From assembly GCF_003986955.1 (NCBI RefSeq), contig NZ_PIPN01000003.1:62001-126000 (forward strand): a stretch of 64,000 bases of DNA. The letters are read 5' to 3'. Position numbers and translations under genes: made by a program. How positions within the stretch are numbered: position 1 is the first letter of the stretch; each line of letters opens with the position of its first letter. This document shows, one piece after another, positions 9,600 through 18,792 of the stretch. The stretch is from Aliidiomarina sedimenti (GTDB taxonomy: Bacteria; Pseudomonadota; Gammaproteobacteria; Enterobacterales; Alteromonadaceae). The notes beneath the pieces are model-generated. The model was not told the origin of the DNA. It saw nothing but the letters and a program-made list of their open reading frames with translations, and searched no databases.

Positions 9600-10487
9600 A
9601 TGACTATCTGGCAGTTGCAGGTGTTCAAAGCGATCGTCGATGACGGCAGTTTGCAGCTGGCGGCGGCACGTTTGCATCGCACGCCGCCGGCCCTGAGTAT
9701 GACCTTAAGTAAACTGGAGCAGGAACTTGGTTTCAGTTTATTCACCCGTGAAGGTTATCGCCTTCGTCTGACCCCGCGCGGCAAGCAGTTTACCCGGCAT
9801 AGCTACGAGCTGCTGCGGCAGTATGCCAAGCTTGAATCGTTCAGTGCGTTATTGGCCAGTGGCGCGGAAGCGGAACTGGAGCTGGCGTTTGATGCCACTT
9901 GCAACGCCAATTTACTGACACCCGCGTTGCAATTGGTGCAGCACCAGTTTGCCGGCACCGAATGCATCGTCAACGGATATTCGCAGTTGAATGCACTAAA
10001 AATGGTGCAGGACAATCAGGTCGCACTGGCATTGACACCCTGGCTGCCGGTGTTTCAGCAGCGCGCTGATTTTGAGAGCTTGTATGTGTGTGAATTTGAA
10101 CTGACGGTGGTGATAGCGCGAGACCTTCTGCCAGGCACTGAGCGGCCCACCCGTGAACTGCTAAATACGCTTCCTTATGTGTTGCCACAGAAGATGGATA
10201 TGGGCATCGACCCCGAGCAGATCTACCGGGTAGGGGGTGTCGCACGGTTGCGGGTGAATGACGTTTCGACACTGCTGACCTTTATTAAAGCTGGCATGGG
10301 GTGGGGCATCGTACCGCGGCAACTGGTTGCTGACTCGATAGCAGAGGGTGAACTGGTGGAACTTAATATTGACGGTTTCCTCGACCGCATCCGGGCGGAG
10401 GTGCATCTGGTTAAACTTGCGAGTACTGTCCTTGGGCCCGCCGGGCAGGTGGTGTGGGACTACTTTAGACAGTTGGAGCGCATGTAG
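9600..10487 (+). CDS. LysR-family transcriptional regulator
   Basis: A 295-residue regulator. The start at 9600 (ATG after AAGGA) is preferred to the in-frame TTG at 9564. Residues 1-60 form the winged helix-turn-helix typical of LysR proteins (VFKAIVDDGSLQLAAARLH, then PALSMTLSKLEQELGFSLF), and residues 85-290 form the substrate-binding domain that senses a small-molecule co-inducer. It is transcribed divergently from the RND efflux pair, the usual arrangement for a regulator of a neighbouring operon; that it controls the pump is inference. The ligand cannot be told from the sequence. Confidence 0.9.
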   Translation: MTIWQLQVFKAIVDDGSLQLAAARLHRTPPALSMTLSKLEQELGFSLFTREGYRLRLTPRGKQFTRHSYELLRQYAKLESFSALLASGAEAELELAFDATCNANLLTPALQLVQHQFAGTECIVNGYSQLNALKMVQDNQVALALTPWLPVFQQRADFESLYVCEFELTVVIARDLLPGTERPTRELLNTLPYVLPQKMDMGIDPEQIYRVGGVARLRVNDVSTLLTFIKAGMGWGIVPRQLVADSIAEGELVELNIDGFLDRIRAEVHLVKLASTVLGPAGQVVWDYFRQLERM

Positions 10488-10662
10488 TCAGCTGGTAGCA
10501 ACGTATTAAATGTGGCACATATATTGAATTAATTTTCATATAAAACGCTAAAGCACATAAAAGCGCTGGTCAGAACAGAATTCGGGGTGAGGCTGTCAAA
10601 CTATCGGCGCCTCAGGTAGGAAGCAGAGATGCATCGCATCCAAAGAACAATAAAGAGTTACT

Positions 10663-11025
10663 ATGGTTGATGTAGGACGAGTTCATACGGCGCCTGGACC
10701 GACAGTCGGTCTGCAGGCTCAGACATCGCAAGGTGAGAAGGGGCGTAAACCTTTTAATCCTGAAATTCTCAGCGAAGAGAAAGCGGCCGCAGGCGTTGCT
10801 CGCGAGCTGGCTGAAGCCGGTTCAGATCAAGCCATTACTGCACCTGCCGCCGCCAGCGGCACCGCTGCCACACAAGGGGCGTCGAACCAAACCAAGGAAA
10901 GCGCCGAATGGTCACGCTCTGAAGGGGCACCTAACTGGTCCACGCTGAGTGCATCTTCGAAGGGGTATACTTTCACCGAGCGGGCAATTACGCTGTACCG
11001 CCATATCCACGCCATGCCGGTCTAG
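10663..11025 (+). CDS. Small hydrophilic protein of unknown function
   Basis: A 120-residue protein I do not recognise. The start at 10663 has a modest AAAGAG Shine-Dalgarno about 7 bases ahead. Residues 1-85 are rich in Ala, Gly, Ser, Thr, Glu and Gln and probably disordered; the last 25 residues (from SSKGYTFTERAITLYRHIH) look structured, with an amphipathic helix. There is no signal peptide, membrane segment or cysteine. It stands alone between a LysR gene and acnB, each about 175-230 bases away. Codon use looks like that of its neighbours, and the clear translation start supports a real gene. Confidence 0.6.
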   Translation: MVDVGRVHTAPGPTVGLQAQTSQGEKGRKPFNPEILSEEKAAAGVARELAEAGSDQAITAPAAASGTAATQGASNQTKESAEWSRSEGAPNWSTLSASSKGYTFTERAITLYRHIHAMPV

Positions 11026-11148
11026 GCCGGCCTCGATTCTGTTTATAGTATTCTTCCATCGTCTCCTTACTGCTCCGCTATTTTCCTTCTGACTACAAGC
11101 CATAAGCACGGTGAATGACGGAAATCCGCCTTTGCTGACGCTGCTGCG

Positions 11149-11177
11149 TTCAAATGACAAGCGAATTCCCGTATAAT
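11149..11177 (+). promoter_or_regulatory. Predicted sigma-70 promoter of acnB
   Basis: A perfect -10 TATAAT at 11172-11177 with a -35-like TTCAAA at 11149-11154, spaced 17 bases. Transcription would begin near 11184 and leave a leader of about 70 bases before the GTG start of acnB. Confidence 0.55.
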
Positions 11178-11254
11178 GCGCAGTGTTTTTCCAATGAGCT
11201 GTTGCCGTTTGAAACCGAGTTCGGCAGCAGATCCTGAAATAAGAGGAAGCAGTA

Positions 11255-13843
11255 GTGTTAAAACAGTATCGTGAACACGTGGCCGAACGCGCCGCAGAAG
11301 GCATCCCGGCAAAGCCACTTAGCCCTGAGCAAGTAACAGAATTAGTTGAATTGCTAAAGAATCCACCAGCAGGCGAAGAAGACTTCCTGTTTGAATTGAT
11401 CAGTGAACGCGTGCCTCCAGGCGTAGATGAAGCCGCGTATGTCAAAGCAGGTTTCCTGGCCGCTATCGTCAAAGGTGAAGACAGCTCACCGATTATCAGC
11501 AAGCAACAAGCCGTTAAATTACTAGGCAATATGCACGGTGGATACAACATCGTGACGTTGGTTGATTTGCTTGACGACAGCGAACTGGCAGAGTTAGCCG
11601 GTGAAGAGCTGAAGCACACCATTTTGATGTTCGACGCCTTCCATGACGTTGAAGAGAAAATGAAAAACGGCAATGCCGTGGCCAAGGCCGTGGTGGAAAG
11701 CTGGGCAGAGGCCGAGTGGTTTACCAACCGCCCTGCGTTAGCAGAGAAGATTACCGCGAGCGTATTTAAAGTCCCCGGCGAGACCAACACCGATGACCTA
11801 TCTCCGGCGCCTGATGCCTGGTCACGCCCTGATATTCCTTTGCACGCCAAAGCGATGTACAAGATGCCACGTGAAGGTGTCACCAACGCTGAGCAGCAAA
11901 TCGCTGAACTGAAAGAAAAAGGTCACCCGGTTGCATTTGTTGGTGACGTAGTAGGGACGGGTTCTTCACGTAAATCTGCGACCAACTCTGTGTTGTGGAA
12001 TATCGGTGAAGACATGCCGGGTACGCCGAATAAGCGCACCGGCGGTATCTGCATCGGCGGTAAAGTCGCGCCTATTTTCTTCAACACCATGAAAGATACC
12101 GGTACGCTGGTTTTTGAAGCGGACGTTGACCAAATGAACACCGGCGACGTGATCCATATTTACCCGTACGAAGGGAAAATCACCAACGACGCTGGCGATA
12201 TCCTTGCTAAGTACGAATACAGCTCCGAGGTTATCCTCGACGAAGTACGCGCTGGCGGCCGTATCAACCTGATCATTGGTCGTGGTTTGACAGGCAAGGC
12301 GCGGGAGTCGCTGGGTCTTGGCAACGCCAATCTGTTCCGTGCCCCAGAGCAACCAGGTGACAGCGGTAAGGGCTATACCTTAGCGCAGAAGATGGTTGGT
12401 AAGGCCTGTGGCCTTGACGGTGTGCGTCCAGGTACCTACTGTGAGCCGAAGATGACTACTGTAGGTTCACAGGACACCACCGGCCCGATGACCCGGGACG
12501 AGCTGAAAGACCTGGCTTGCCTTGGTTTTAACTCGGATCTGGTAATGCAGTCGTTCTGTCACACGGCGGCGTACCCGAAACCTGTTGATATTGATACTCA
12601 GCACACGCTGCCTGATTTCATTATGAACCGTGGTGGTGTGTCACTGCGCCCGGGTGACGGTATTATCCACAGCTGGCTGAACCGTATGTTACTGCCTGAT
12701 ACCGTAGGTACTGGTGGTGATTCACATACCCGGTTCCCGCTTGGTATTTCATTCCCTGCAGGCTCTGGTCTGGTGGCGTTTGCCGCCGCGACCGGGGTTA
12801 TGCCACTGGACATGCCTGAGTCGGTACTGGTTCGCTTCAAAGGCAAAATGCAGCCGGGCGTAACGTTACGTGATCTGGTTCATGCCATTCCGCTGTATGG
12901 CATCAAGCAAGGTTTATTGACCGTTGAGAAGCGTGGTAAGAAAAACGCGTTCTCGGGTCGTATTCTGGAAATCGAAGGCCTCGATAACCTGACTGTTGAG
13001 CAGGCATTTGAATTGTCGGATGCGTCTGCCGAGCGTTCAGCGGCTGGCTGTACGATTAAGATGTCAGAAGAGTCTGTGGCTGAATACCTGCGTTCAAACA
13101 TCACCATGCTGCGTTGGATGATCAACGAAGGCTATGGCGATCAGCGTACCCTGGAACGTCGTGCCCGCAAGATGGAAGAGTGGCTGGCGAACCCTGAGCT
13201 GATGAGCGCGGATGCAGATGCGGAATACGCGGAAGTAGTGGAAATTGATCTGAACGAGATCAAAGAGCCAATCCTGTGCTGCCCGAACGATCCGGATGAT
13301 GCGAAAACGCTGTCTGATGTAGCAGGTAACAAGGTCGATGAAGTATTCATCGGTTCGTGCATGACCAACATCGGTCACTTCCGTGCTGCTGGTAAACTGC
13401 TTGAGCAGAATACCGAAGCATTAAAAACTCAGTTGTGGATTGCGCCACCAACCAAGATGGACGAAGCGCAACTGATGGAAGAAGGGTACTACAACATCTA
13501 CGGTCGCAACGGTGTACGCACTGAAATGCCAGGCTGTTCGCTGTGTATGGGTAACCAGGCACGGGTTGAAGCGGGTGCTACGGTACTGTCAACTTCAACG
13601 CGTAACTTCCCTAACCGTCTGGGTGATGGTGCTAATGTGTATCTGGCCTCTGCTGAGTTGTCAGCGGTTGGTGCAATTCTGGGTAAAATCCCGACGCGTG
13701 AAGAGTACATGGAATATGCACAGAACATCGATGCGATGGCTGGCGAAGTGTATAAGTACCTTAACTTTGATCAGATGCCTGAGTTTAAACAGGCTGAAGA
13801 CAACGCGAAACAGACTATTATTCCAACTATCAATGTTGCTTAA
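11255..13843 (+). CDS. acnB: Aconitate hydratase B (aconitase B)
   Basis: An 862-residue enzyme, against 865 for E. coli AcnB, and collinear with it from the first residues ([20 protein letters not shown]). It interconverts citrate and isocitrate in the TCA cycle using a [4Fe-4S] cluster. The cluster cysteines are visible in [11 protein letters not shown] and [10 protein letters not shown]. The AcnB-specific N-terminal HEAT-like domain (about 1-160) precedes the swivelling and catalytic domains, unlike AcnA. It starts with GTG, supported by AAGAGGAAG 6 bases ahead. It is monocistronic, with its own promoter and terminator. In E. coli acnB is under ArcA and Fe/RyhB control; I see no clear binding site here. 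Confidence 0.97.
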   Translation: MLKQYREHVAERAAEGIPAKPLSPEQVTELVELLKNPPAGEEDFLFELISERVPPGVDEAAYVKAGFLAAIVKGEDSSPIISKQQAVKLLGNMHGGYNIVTLVDLLDDSELAELAGEELKHTILMFDAFHDVEEKMKNGNAVAKAVVESWAEAEWFTNRPALAEKITASVFKVPGETNTDDLSPAPDAWSRPDIPLHAKAMYKMPREGVTNAEQQIAELKEKGHPVAFVGDVVGTGSSRKSATNSVLWNIGEDMPGTPNKRTGGICIGGKVAPIFFNTMKDTGTLVFEADVDQMNTGDVIHIYPYEGKITNDAGDILAKYEYSSEVILDEVRAGGRINLIIGRGLTGKARESLGLGNANLFRAPEQPGDSGKGYTLAQKMVGKACGLDGVRPGTYCEPKMTTVGSQDTTGPMTRDELKDLACLGFNSDLVMQSFCHTAAYPKPVDIDTQHTLPDFIMNRGGVSLRPGDGIIHSWLNRMLLPDTVGTGGDSHTRFPLGISFPAGSGLVAFAAATGVMPLDMPESVLVRFKGKMQPGVTLRDLVHAIPLYGIKQGLLTVEKRGKKNAFSGRILEIEGLDNLTVEQAFELSDASAERSAAGCTIKMSEESVAEYLRSNITMLRWMINEGYGDQRTLERRARKMEEWLANPELMSADADAEYAEVVEIDLNEIKEPILCCPNDPDDAKTLSDVAGNKVDEVFIGSCMTNIGHFRAAGKLLEQNTEALKTQLWIAPPTKMDEAQLMEEGYYNIYGRNGVRTEMPGCSLCMGNQARVEAGATVLSTSTRNFPNRLGDGANVYLASAELSAVGAILGKIPTREEYMEYAQNIDAMAGEVYKYLNFDQMPEFKQAEDNAKQTIIPTINVA

Positions 13844-13875
13844 TAGCATGCGTGCTTAACGAAAGCATCGCGACC

Positions 13876-13906
13876 AAAACCCGGCACTGAGTTGCCGGGT
13901 TTTTTT
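13876..13906 (+). terminator. Rho-independent terminator of acnB
   Basis: An 11-bp stem (13876-13886 with 13893-13903, core ACCCGGCA/TGCCGGGT) with a 6-base loop, followed by Ts to 13906. It begins 32 bases after the acnB stop. Confidence 0.9.
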
Positions 13907-14063
13907 ATGCCTGTTTCTGCAACAGAGCAGAGCGGCAAGCCATTGCCGAAAATTGCAGATGACAGGCTGGATCACAATTTGCATTGGTAGTGCTGAGCGA
14001 GAGTGCCGCTACAGGAAGGATTAGGCGGGCTCTCAAACCCCATGCAACCCTTGTGGAGGCACT

Positions 14064-14510
14064 ATGAACGTTACCAGTTTGCCGGGCGTAAGTAACTTGC
14101 AGACCCAGCGTATTGATGAGGACGATAAGCAGAAAAACCAGCAGGCTCCGATCCCTGCTCCGCCGGCGCAGGAAACTCGTGCCGATTTGAGTGTACAGGG
14201 TCAGGCGATGGCACAACGGGAGCGTGATCTGGCCAGCCGCTTTGATGTGCAGAATCTGACAGCAGACGATTTTGACAACCTGACCAGCGAACTTGAAGAG
14301 CAGGGCTTGATATCTGAGTTAGAAGCAAGCGACTTACGCGCATTATTTGGTGAAGGGCAGAAATCCTTGCAGTCGCTGAATAATGACAGTCAGAAACCCG
14401 TCAATATACTCTCCATGCTGGAAGACCAGGTGCAGGGCAATGACCAGCAGAATAGTCGTGCTGGCGGCCTGTTTGCCATGTTTGATGCGATGGATAGGCA
14501 CAACAGTTAA
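14064..14510 (+). CDS. Small acidic soluble protein of unknown function
   Basis: A 148-residue protein with a strong Shine-Dalgarno (TGGAGG at 14054-14059). Residues 1-50 are Pro/Gln/Asp rich and likely disordered. Residues 55-100 carry two predicted helices around the segment ASRFDVQNLTADDFDNLTSE and then LEEQGLISELEASDL, a pattern I have seen in small uncharacterised proteobacterial proteins but cannot name. The rest is Gln/Asn/Ser rich. There is no signal peptide or membrane segment. It lies alone between the acnB terminator and the glycan locus. Like the 120-residue protein before acnB it is short, polar and without a known family. Confidence 0.65.
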   Translation: MNVTSLPGVSNLQTQRIDEDDKQKNQQAPIPAPPAQETRADLSVQGQAMAQRERDLASRFDVQNLTADDFDNLTSELEEQGLISELEASDLRALFGEGQKSLQSLNNDSQKPVNILSMLEDQVQGNDQQNSRAGGLFAMFDAMDRHNS

Positions 14511-14553
14511 AGCACGTTATACTGCGCACTTTTTATAAAGATAAGAATATAGT

Positions 14554-16548
14554 GTGCAGTTTTTAATAGAAAAGTCGGGCTTTAGAAATGACATCAATGG
14601 CCTAAGGGCCTGGGCTGTCATTTCAGTGGTGCTGTTTCACTTCCTCGTCCCGGGATTTTCCGGAGGGTTCGTCGGGGTAGATATTTTCTTCGTTATATCA
14701 GGTTTTCTGATGACGGGGATCATTACTCAAGGCCTGGTCGAGCAAAAATTTAGCTTTTCCCGCTTCTACTTAGCGCGGGCTGTTCGAATTGTGCCGGCCC
14801 TGGTTGTACTGGTGCTGTCACTTTTAGTATGGGCCTGGTTTTACCTTCCGACCCCTGACTATCAGGGGTTGGCAGGTCATGCACGCTATGCTCTGGTCTT
14901 TTGGTCAAACGTCGAATTTGCCAGTGCGGACAGCTACTTTGCAGCCAACTCGCATGAAAACTGGCTGTTGCATACCTGGTCTTTGTCTGTTGAGTGGCAA
15001 TTTTATATTCTGTTTCCGCTTCTTCTGGTGTTAATTGCTAAGTTCACCAATGCCAGACTGCATGTCCTATTCTATAGTCTTATTGCGCTGGTCGTTTTGT
15101 CGCTGTCTTACAGTATTTGGCTGTCCCCGCGTGAGCCCACCGCAGCGTTCTATTTACTTTCCACCCGAGCCTGGGAAATGGCAGCGGGAGGGGTGGCGTA
15201 TTTTGTGTATGTTTCCAATTGGCGCCGTGTGGTTGAAAGACCACTGACCTTGTATACAGGCTGGCTTTTACTGGGGCTCTCATTCACCACTCTCAATTCT
15301 GATTTATCCTGGCCCGGAGCCTGGGCCTTGCTGCCAGTGGTGGGTACCGTTTTGGTGCTGTTAGCGAATCAGTCACAAAGCATCTTGACTAAGCCACGCC
15401 TATTCCAGTGGCTTGGCGACCGATCCTACTCGATTTATCTGTGGCATTGGCCATTCGCGGTATGGTTATATTACATCGGCCAGTTGGGTAATCCCTGGTA
15501 TTTAGCGGTGGGTATAGCGGTCAGTATTCTGGCCGGGCATTTATCGTATTGGTGGGTGGAACAGCCGGTTCGGCGTTCTTTCAAAGAGCTCTCAGGACGT
15601 CTCAGGTTTGTCGCTGTTATGGTGCCACTGGTCATGGTTTTAGCTATGAGTCTGGTGATCCGAAATGTCGTATTTGACGGGCGTATGCCGACCGAGGTGG
15701 AGAGAATTGCGGCGGAAGCTGAAAACCGAAACCCAAGAGGTGACGCTTGTCGCCAATCAATGTCAGAACTACATGAACCATGCATCTATGGGGGTGAACG
15801 TTTAGGTGCCATTGTTATAGGTGACAGTCACGCAGCGGCGCTTGTCCGCTCGGTTGAGGCGGCGTTGCCAAATGACGGGTTGCATGTACTCGACTGGACG
15901 ATGAGTGCATGTCCAACCATTCGCAATCTGCGTCATAGCCAACGGCACTCATCGCGTTTTTTGTGCCCGGAATTTGTTGACTACGCAATCGAGCAAAGCA
16001 GCCAGTTGCCGCCCGAGGTGCCCTTACTGGTGGTTAACCGCATTTCTAATTATCTTCATGGCGAGCCGCAAAAACAGGAGCCTGAAATCTACTTGTCTGA
16101 GCCGGCTGCAACCTATACCGTAGAACGAGCGCAGGAATTAATCAGCGGGTTTAAAGACACGGTGTGTACATTTGCTCAGCACCGACCTGTGTATGTTCTC
16201 GAACCTGTGGCGGAGATGCCGGTCGATGTTCCGGAGTTCATGTCGCGTAAACTCCATTTTAACGGTGAAATAGAACGGGTAAGTATCAGTATTTCCGAAT
16301 ACGAGCAGCGTCACAAGTTAGCGCTTGAAGCAATGCATGAACTCACAGTCGAATGCAATGTTAAGCTGCTGGCCCCCACGGCAGTGCTGTGCGATGAAGA
16401 AAATTGTTGGGGCGACAAAGACGGATTACCCGTCTATTTCGATGACGATCACTTAAATGAGCGGGGCGGGCGACTTTTACTGACAGAGTTCAGGAAAATG
16501 TTCAGTGATGCCAGCTCTGACGAATCAGCGGATGGAAATGAAGAATGA
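14554..16548 (+). CDS. Acyltransferase of the OafA type with C-terminal SGNH domain
   Basis: A 664-residue inner-membrane protein. The N-terminal acyltransferase-3 domain (about 1-370) begins with NDINGLRAWAVISVVLFHF, the usual signature with the catalytic histidine in LFHF, and has about ten membrane helices. The C-terminal periplasmic SGNH domain shows block I as VIGDSHAA and block V as DDDHLN, giving the Ser and Asp-x-x-His of the esterase fold. Such fusions O-acetylate lipopolysaccharide O-antigen, capsule or other surface sugars. GTG start, with only a weak AAGATAAG ahead. The stop overlaps the next start by 4 bases (ATGA), so it is translationally coupled to the UDP-sugar dehydrogenase. 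Confidence 0.9.
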   Translation: MQFLIEKSGFRNDINGLRAWAVISVVLFHFLVPGFSGGFVGVDIFFVISGFLMTGIITQGLVEQKFSFSRFYLARAVRIVPALVVLVLSLLVWAWFYLPTPDYQGLAGHARYALVFWSNVEFASADSYFAANSHENWLLHTWSLSVEWQFYILFPLLLVLIAKFTNARLHVLFYSLIALVVLSLSYSIWLSPREPTAAFYLLSTRAWEMAAGGVAYFVYVSNWRRVVERPLTLYTGWLLLGLSFTTLNSDLSWPGAWALLPVVGTVLVLLANQSQSILTKPRLFQWLGDRSYSIYLWHWPFAVWLYYIGQLGNPWYLAVGIAVSILAGHLSYWWVEQPVRRSFKELSGRLRFVAVMVPLVMVLAMSLVIRNVVFDGRMPTEVERIAAEAENRNPRGDACRQSMSELHEPCIYGGERLGAIVIGDSHAAALVRSVEAALPNDGLHVLDWTMSACPTIRNLRHSQRHSSRFLCPEFVDYAIEQSSQLPPEVPLLVVNRISNYLHGEPQKQEPEIYLSEPAATYTVERAQELISGFKDTVCTFAQHRPVYVLEPVAEMPVDVPEFMSRKLHFNGEIERVSISISEYEQRHKLALEAMHELTVECNVKLLAPTAVLCDEENCWGDKDGLPVYFDDDHLNERGGRLLLTEFRKMFSDASSDESADGNEE

Positions 16549-17813
16549 ACGATAAGGTCTGTGTAGTTGGGTTAGGGTACGTAGGGTTGCCTTTGGCCGC
16601 TGCGTTTGCTGAACAGTATCAGGTGGTTGGTTTTGATATCAATCAGACCCGCGTTGACCAGTTAAAACAGGGACGCGATGTGACCGGTGAGTTGACTGAG
16701 AGTGAACTGACCCAGGTAGCGGACCGCTTGCACTTGACGGCATCGATCGCGGATACCGCGGACTGCAATATCTACATTATTACCGTGCCGACGCCAATTG
16801 ACAGTGCCAACCGCCCGGACTTGCGGCCGCTGGTAAGTGCCTCTGAACTGGTGGCGCAAACACTGAAACGCGGTGATATTGTTATTTACGAATCTACCGT
16901 GTACCCAGGGGTGACTGAAGAGGTTTGTATTCCGGTGGTGGAAACCAATTCCGGCCTGGTTTATAACCAGGATTTTTATGCTGGCTATTCACCGGAGCGG
17001 ATCAACCCGGGCGACAAACAGAATACCTTCAAAACGATCAGGAAAGTGACTGCAGGGTCGACGCCTGAAATCGCCCAGCGCGTTGATGCACTATACGCCA
17101 GTGTCGTAACTGCCGGTACCCATCTTGCGTCGAGCATTCGCGTCGCTGAGGCGGCGAAGGTGGTAGAAAACACCCAGCGCGACGTTAATATCGCCCTTAT
17201 CAATGAATTAGCGCTCATTTTTAATCAAATGGGGATCGACACACGAGAAGTGATCGAGGCCGCCGCGACCAAGTGGAACTTTATAAAGCTGTTCCCGGGT
17301 CTGGTCGGTGGTCACTGCATTGGCGTTGACCCTTATTACCTGACCTTCAAGGCTGAAGAGCTGGGGTACAAACCAAACCTGATCCTGGCCTCACGGCAGA
17401 TTAATAATGGCATGGGCAAATATGTGGCCGAGCAGACGATCAAGAAGATGATTGAGAACGACGCCCGCATCAAAGGCTCGCGGGTGCTCATTCTTGGTTA
17501 TGCCTTTAAGGAAAATTGCCCGGATACACGCAATACCAAAGTGGTCGATATTATTGATGAATTGAATCAGTATGGGGTACGAGTCGATGTCTTTGATCCG
17601 GTCGTAGACCAGCAGGAACTGGCGAAGCATGATGACTTCAGCGTCTGCGGTGACCCCTTTGCTGAGTCAGCGGGCTATGATGCAGTAGTGGTGGCTGTTG
17701 CGCACCAGCTATTTACCCGTTATACCCAGGCGGATTACCAGCGCATGTCTGCGACTAGCCCCGTGGTGATGGATGTGAAAGGCATCGTCGAAGCGCCTAG
17801 CTGGCGCTTATAA
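16545..17813 (+). CDS. tviB: UDP-N-acetylglucosamine/galactosamine 6-dehydrogenase (TviB/WbpO type)
   Basis: A 422-residue nucleotide-sugar dehydrogenase. The NAD-binding Rossmann motif is VGLGYVGLPLA at the N terminus, and the catalytic cysteine is C258 in GGHCIGVDPYY. The early DVTGE segment and overall pattern match the TviB/WbpO/VipA branch that oxidises UDP-GlcNAc or UDP-GalNAc to the uronic acid, rather than UDP-glucose dehydrogenase; the exact substrate needs enzymology. It provides acidic sugar precursors for O-antigen or capsule. It is coupled to the acyltransferase upstream (ATGA overlap) and followed 16 bases later by a glycosyltransferase. Confidence 0.88.
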   Translation: MNDKVCVVGLGYVGLPLAAAFAEQYQVVGFDINQTRVDQLKQGRDVTGELTESELTQVADRLHLTASIADTADCNIYIITVPTPIDSANRPDLRPLVSASELVAQTLKRGDIVIYESTVYPGVTEEVCIPVVETNSGLVYNQDFYAGYSPERINPGDKQNTFKTIRKVTAGSTPEIAQRVDALYASVVTAGTHLASSIRVAEAAKVVENTQRDVNIALINELALIFNQMGIDTREVIEAAATKWNFIKLFPGLVGGHCIGVDPYYLTFKAEELGYKPNLILASRQINNGMGKYVAEQTIKKMIENDARIKGSRVLILGYAFKENCPDTRNTKVVDIIDELNQYGVRVDVFDPVVDQQELAKHDDFSVCGDPFAESAGYDAVVVAVAHQLFTRYTQADYQRMSATSPVVMDVKGIVEAPSWRL

Positions 17814-17829
17814 AGAATAAGGAAGCGGA

Positions 17830-18753
17830 ATGAGCAAGGCGACCAGTGAAGCACCGGTTTTTGAGGTAAAGACACCCTGGTATCAGGGGCTGCAGGAATT
17901 TGCGTTGCGTGCGGCAGTGAGTAACCTGTTGCCGTTGAGGTTTTTTTATAACAAGCCTGCCAGTACCCGGGCGGCACGCAAGGGCCGGCTGCAGATTGAA
18001 ATAGTCAGCCATTGCTGGCGCTATTCTCACTTGCATGCCTACCAGCTGAGTTCGTTGGTCGAGCATCCACCACAGGACGTGGACGTGACGATGACCGTGT
18101 ATTACGCAGACGAGGATCAGGCAACGGCGCAACTGCTCGACTTTTTTGCCACTAAAGAGGTCAGCAACGTGACCTGGAACTGGCAACGGCTACCAGCGCC
18201 TGAATTGTTCCGCCGCGCGATCGGCCGCAACAAGTCAGCGCTGGCGACAACCGCGGACTGGGTTTGGTTTGCCGACTGCGATCTGATTTTCGGTGCAGGC
18301 TGTCTCGATGGCCTTGCCGACTCCCTGCAGGGCTGTAGTGGAATGCTCTACTTTCCGGCTGAAGAACGTATTACCACCTTGTTGAGTGACGATAGCCCGA
18401 TGCTGCAGGCGGCGCGGGAACCCAGAGTAGTGCAGGTGGATGAATCCGATTTTAAGGTACGCAAGCTAGAACGTGCCGTCGGCGCTTACCAAATCGTGCA
18501 TGGCGATGTTTGTCGGGAAATAGGCTATTGTAATGATGTGGCGGCGTATCAGCGCCCTACAGATCGTTGGAAAAAGACCTTTGAAGACAGGGCCTATCGC
18601 TGGATTATGGGGACCCACGGCGAGACCGTAGAGGTACCATCCATTTACCGTATTCGCCACATTGAAAAAGGCCGTTACCATGGCAGTAAAGCGATGACAT
18701 CGATGCGTCAGAGTATCCGTCAGCGCCACGATAGCAACAAAACAGAAGACTAA
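17830..18753 (+). CDS. Glycosyltransferase, GT-A fold (family 2-like)
   Basis: A 307-residue protein with no signal or membrane segment. The region LQIEIVSHCWRYSHLHAYQL opens a Rossmann-like GT-A domain, and WVWFADCDLIFG contains the DCD (DXD) motif that binds the nucleotide-sugar metal ion. Residues following FEDRAYRW may supply the catalytic base acidic pair. The C-terminal end is basic and could touch the membrane. It follows the UDP-sugar dehydrogenase by 16 bases with AAGGAAG as Shine-Dalgarno, so it probably uses the uronic acid nucleotide made upstream or acts on the same glycan. Donor and acceptor are unknown. Confidence 0.75.
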   Translation: MSKATSEAPVFEVKTPWYQGLQEFALRAAVSNLLPLRFFYNKPASTRAARKGRLQIEIVSHCWRYSHLHAYQLSSLVEHPPQDVDVTMTVYYADEDQATAQLLDFFATKEVSNVTWNWQRLPAPELFRRAIGRNKSALATTADWVWFADCDLIFGAGCLDGLADSLQGCSGMLYFPAEERITTLLSDDSPMLQAAREPRVVQVDESDFKVRKLERAVGAYQIVHGDVCREIGYCNDVAAYQRPTDRWKKTFEDRAYRWIMGTHGETVEVPSIYRIRHIEKGRYHGSKAMTSMRQSIRQRHDSNKTED

Positions 18754-18792
18754 TTCGCAACGCTCGACTCGCAACACACGACAGGGCTGACT

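Noticed and set aside
10912-11886. A 324-codon open frame on the minus strand across the start of acnB
   Set aside because: It lies opposite the strongly conserved acnB coding sequence, has a Ser-rich composition typical of antisense frames and no ribosome-binding site or known domain.
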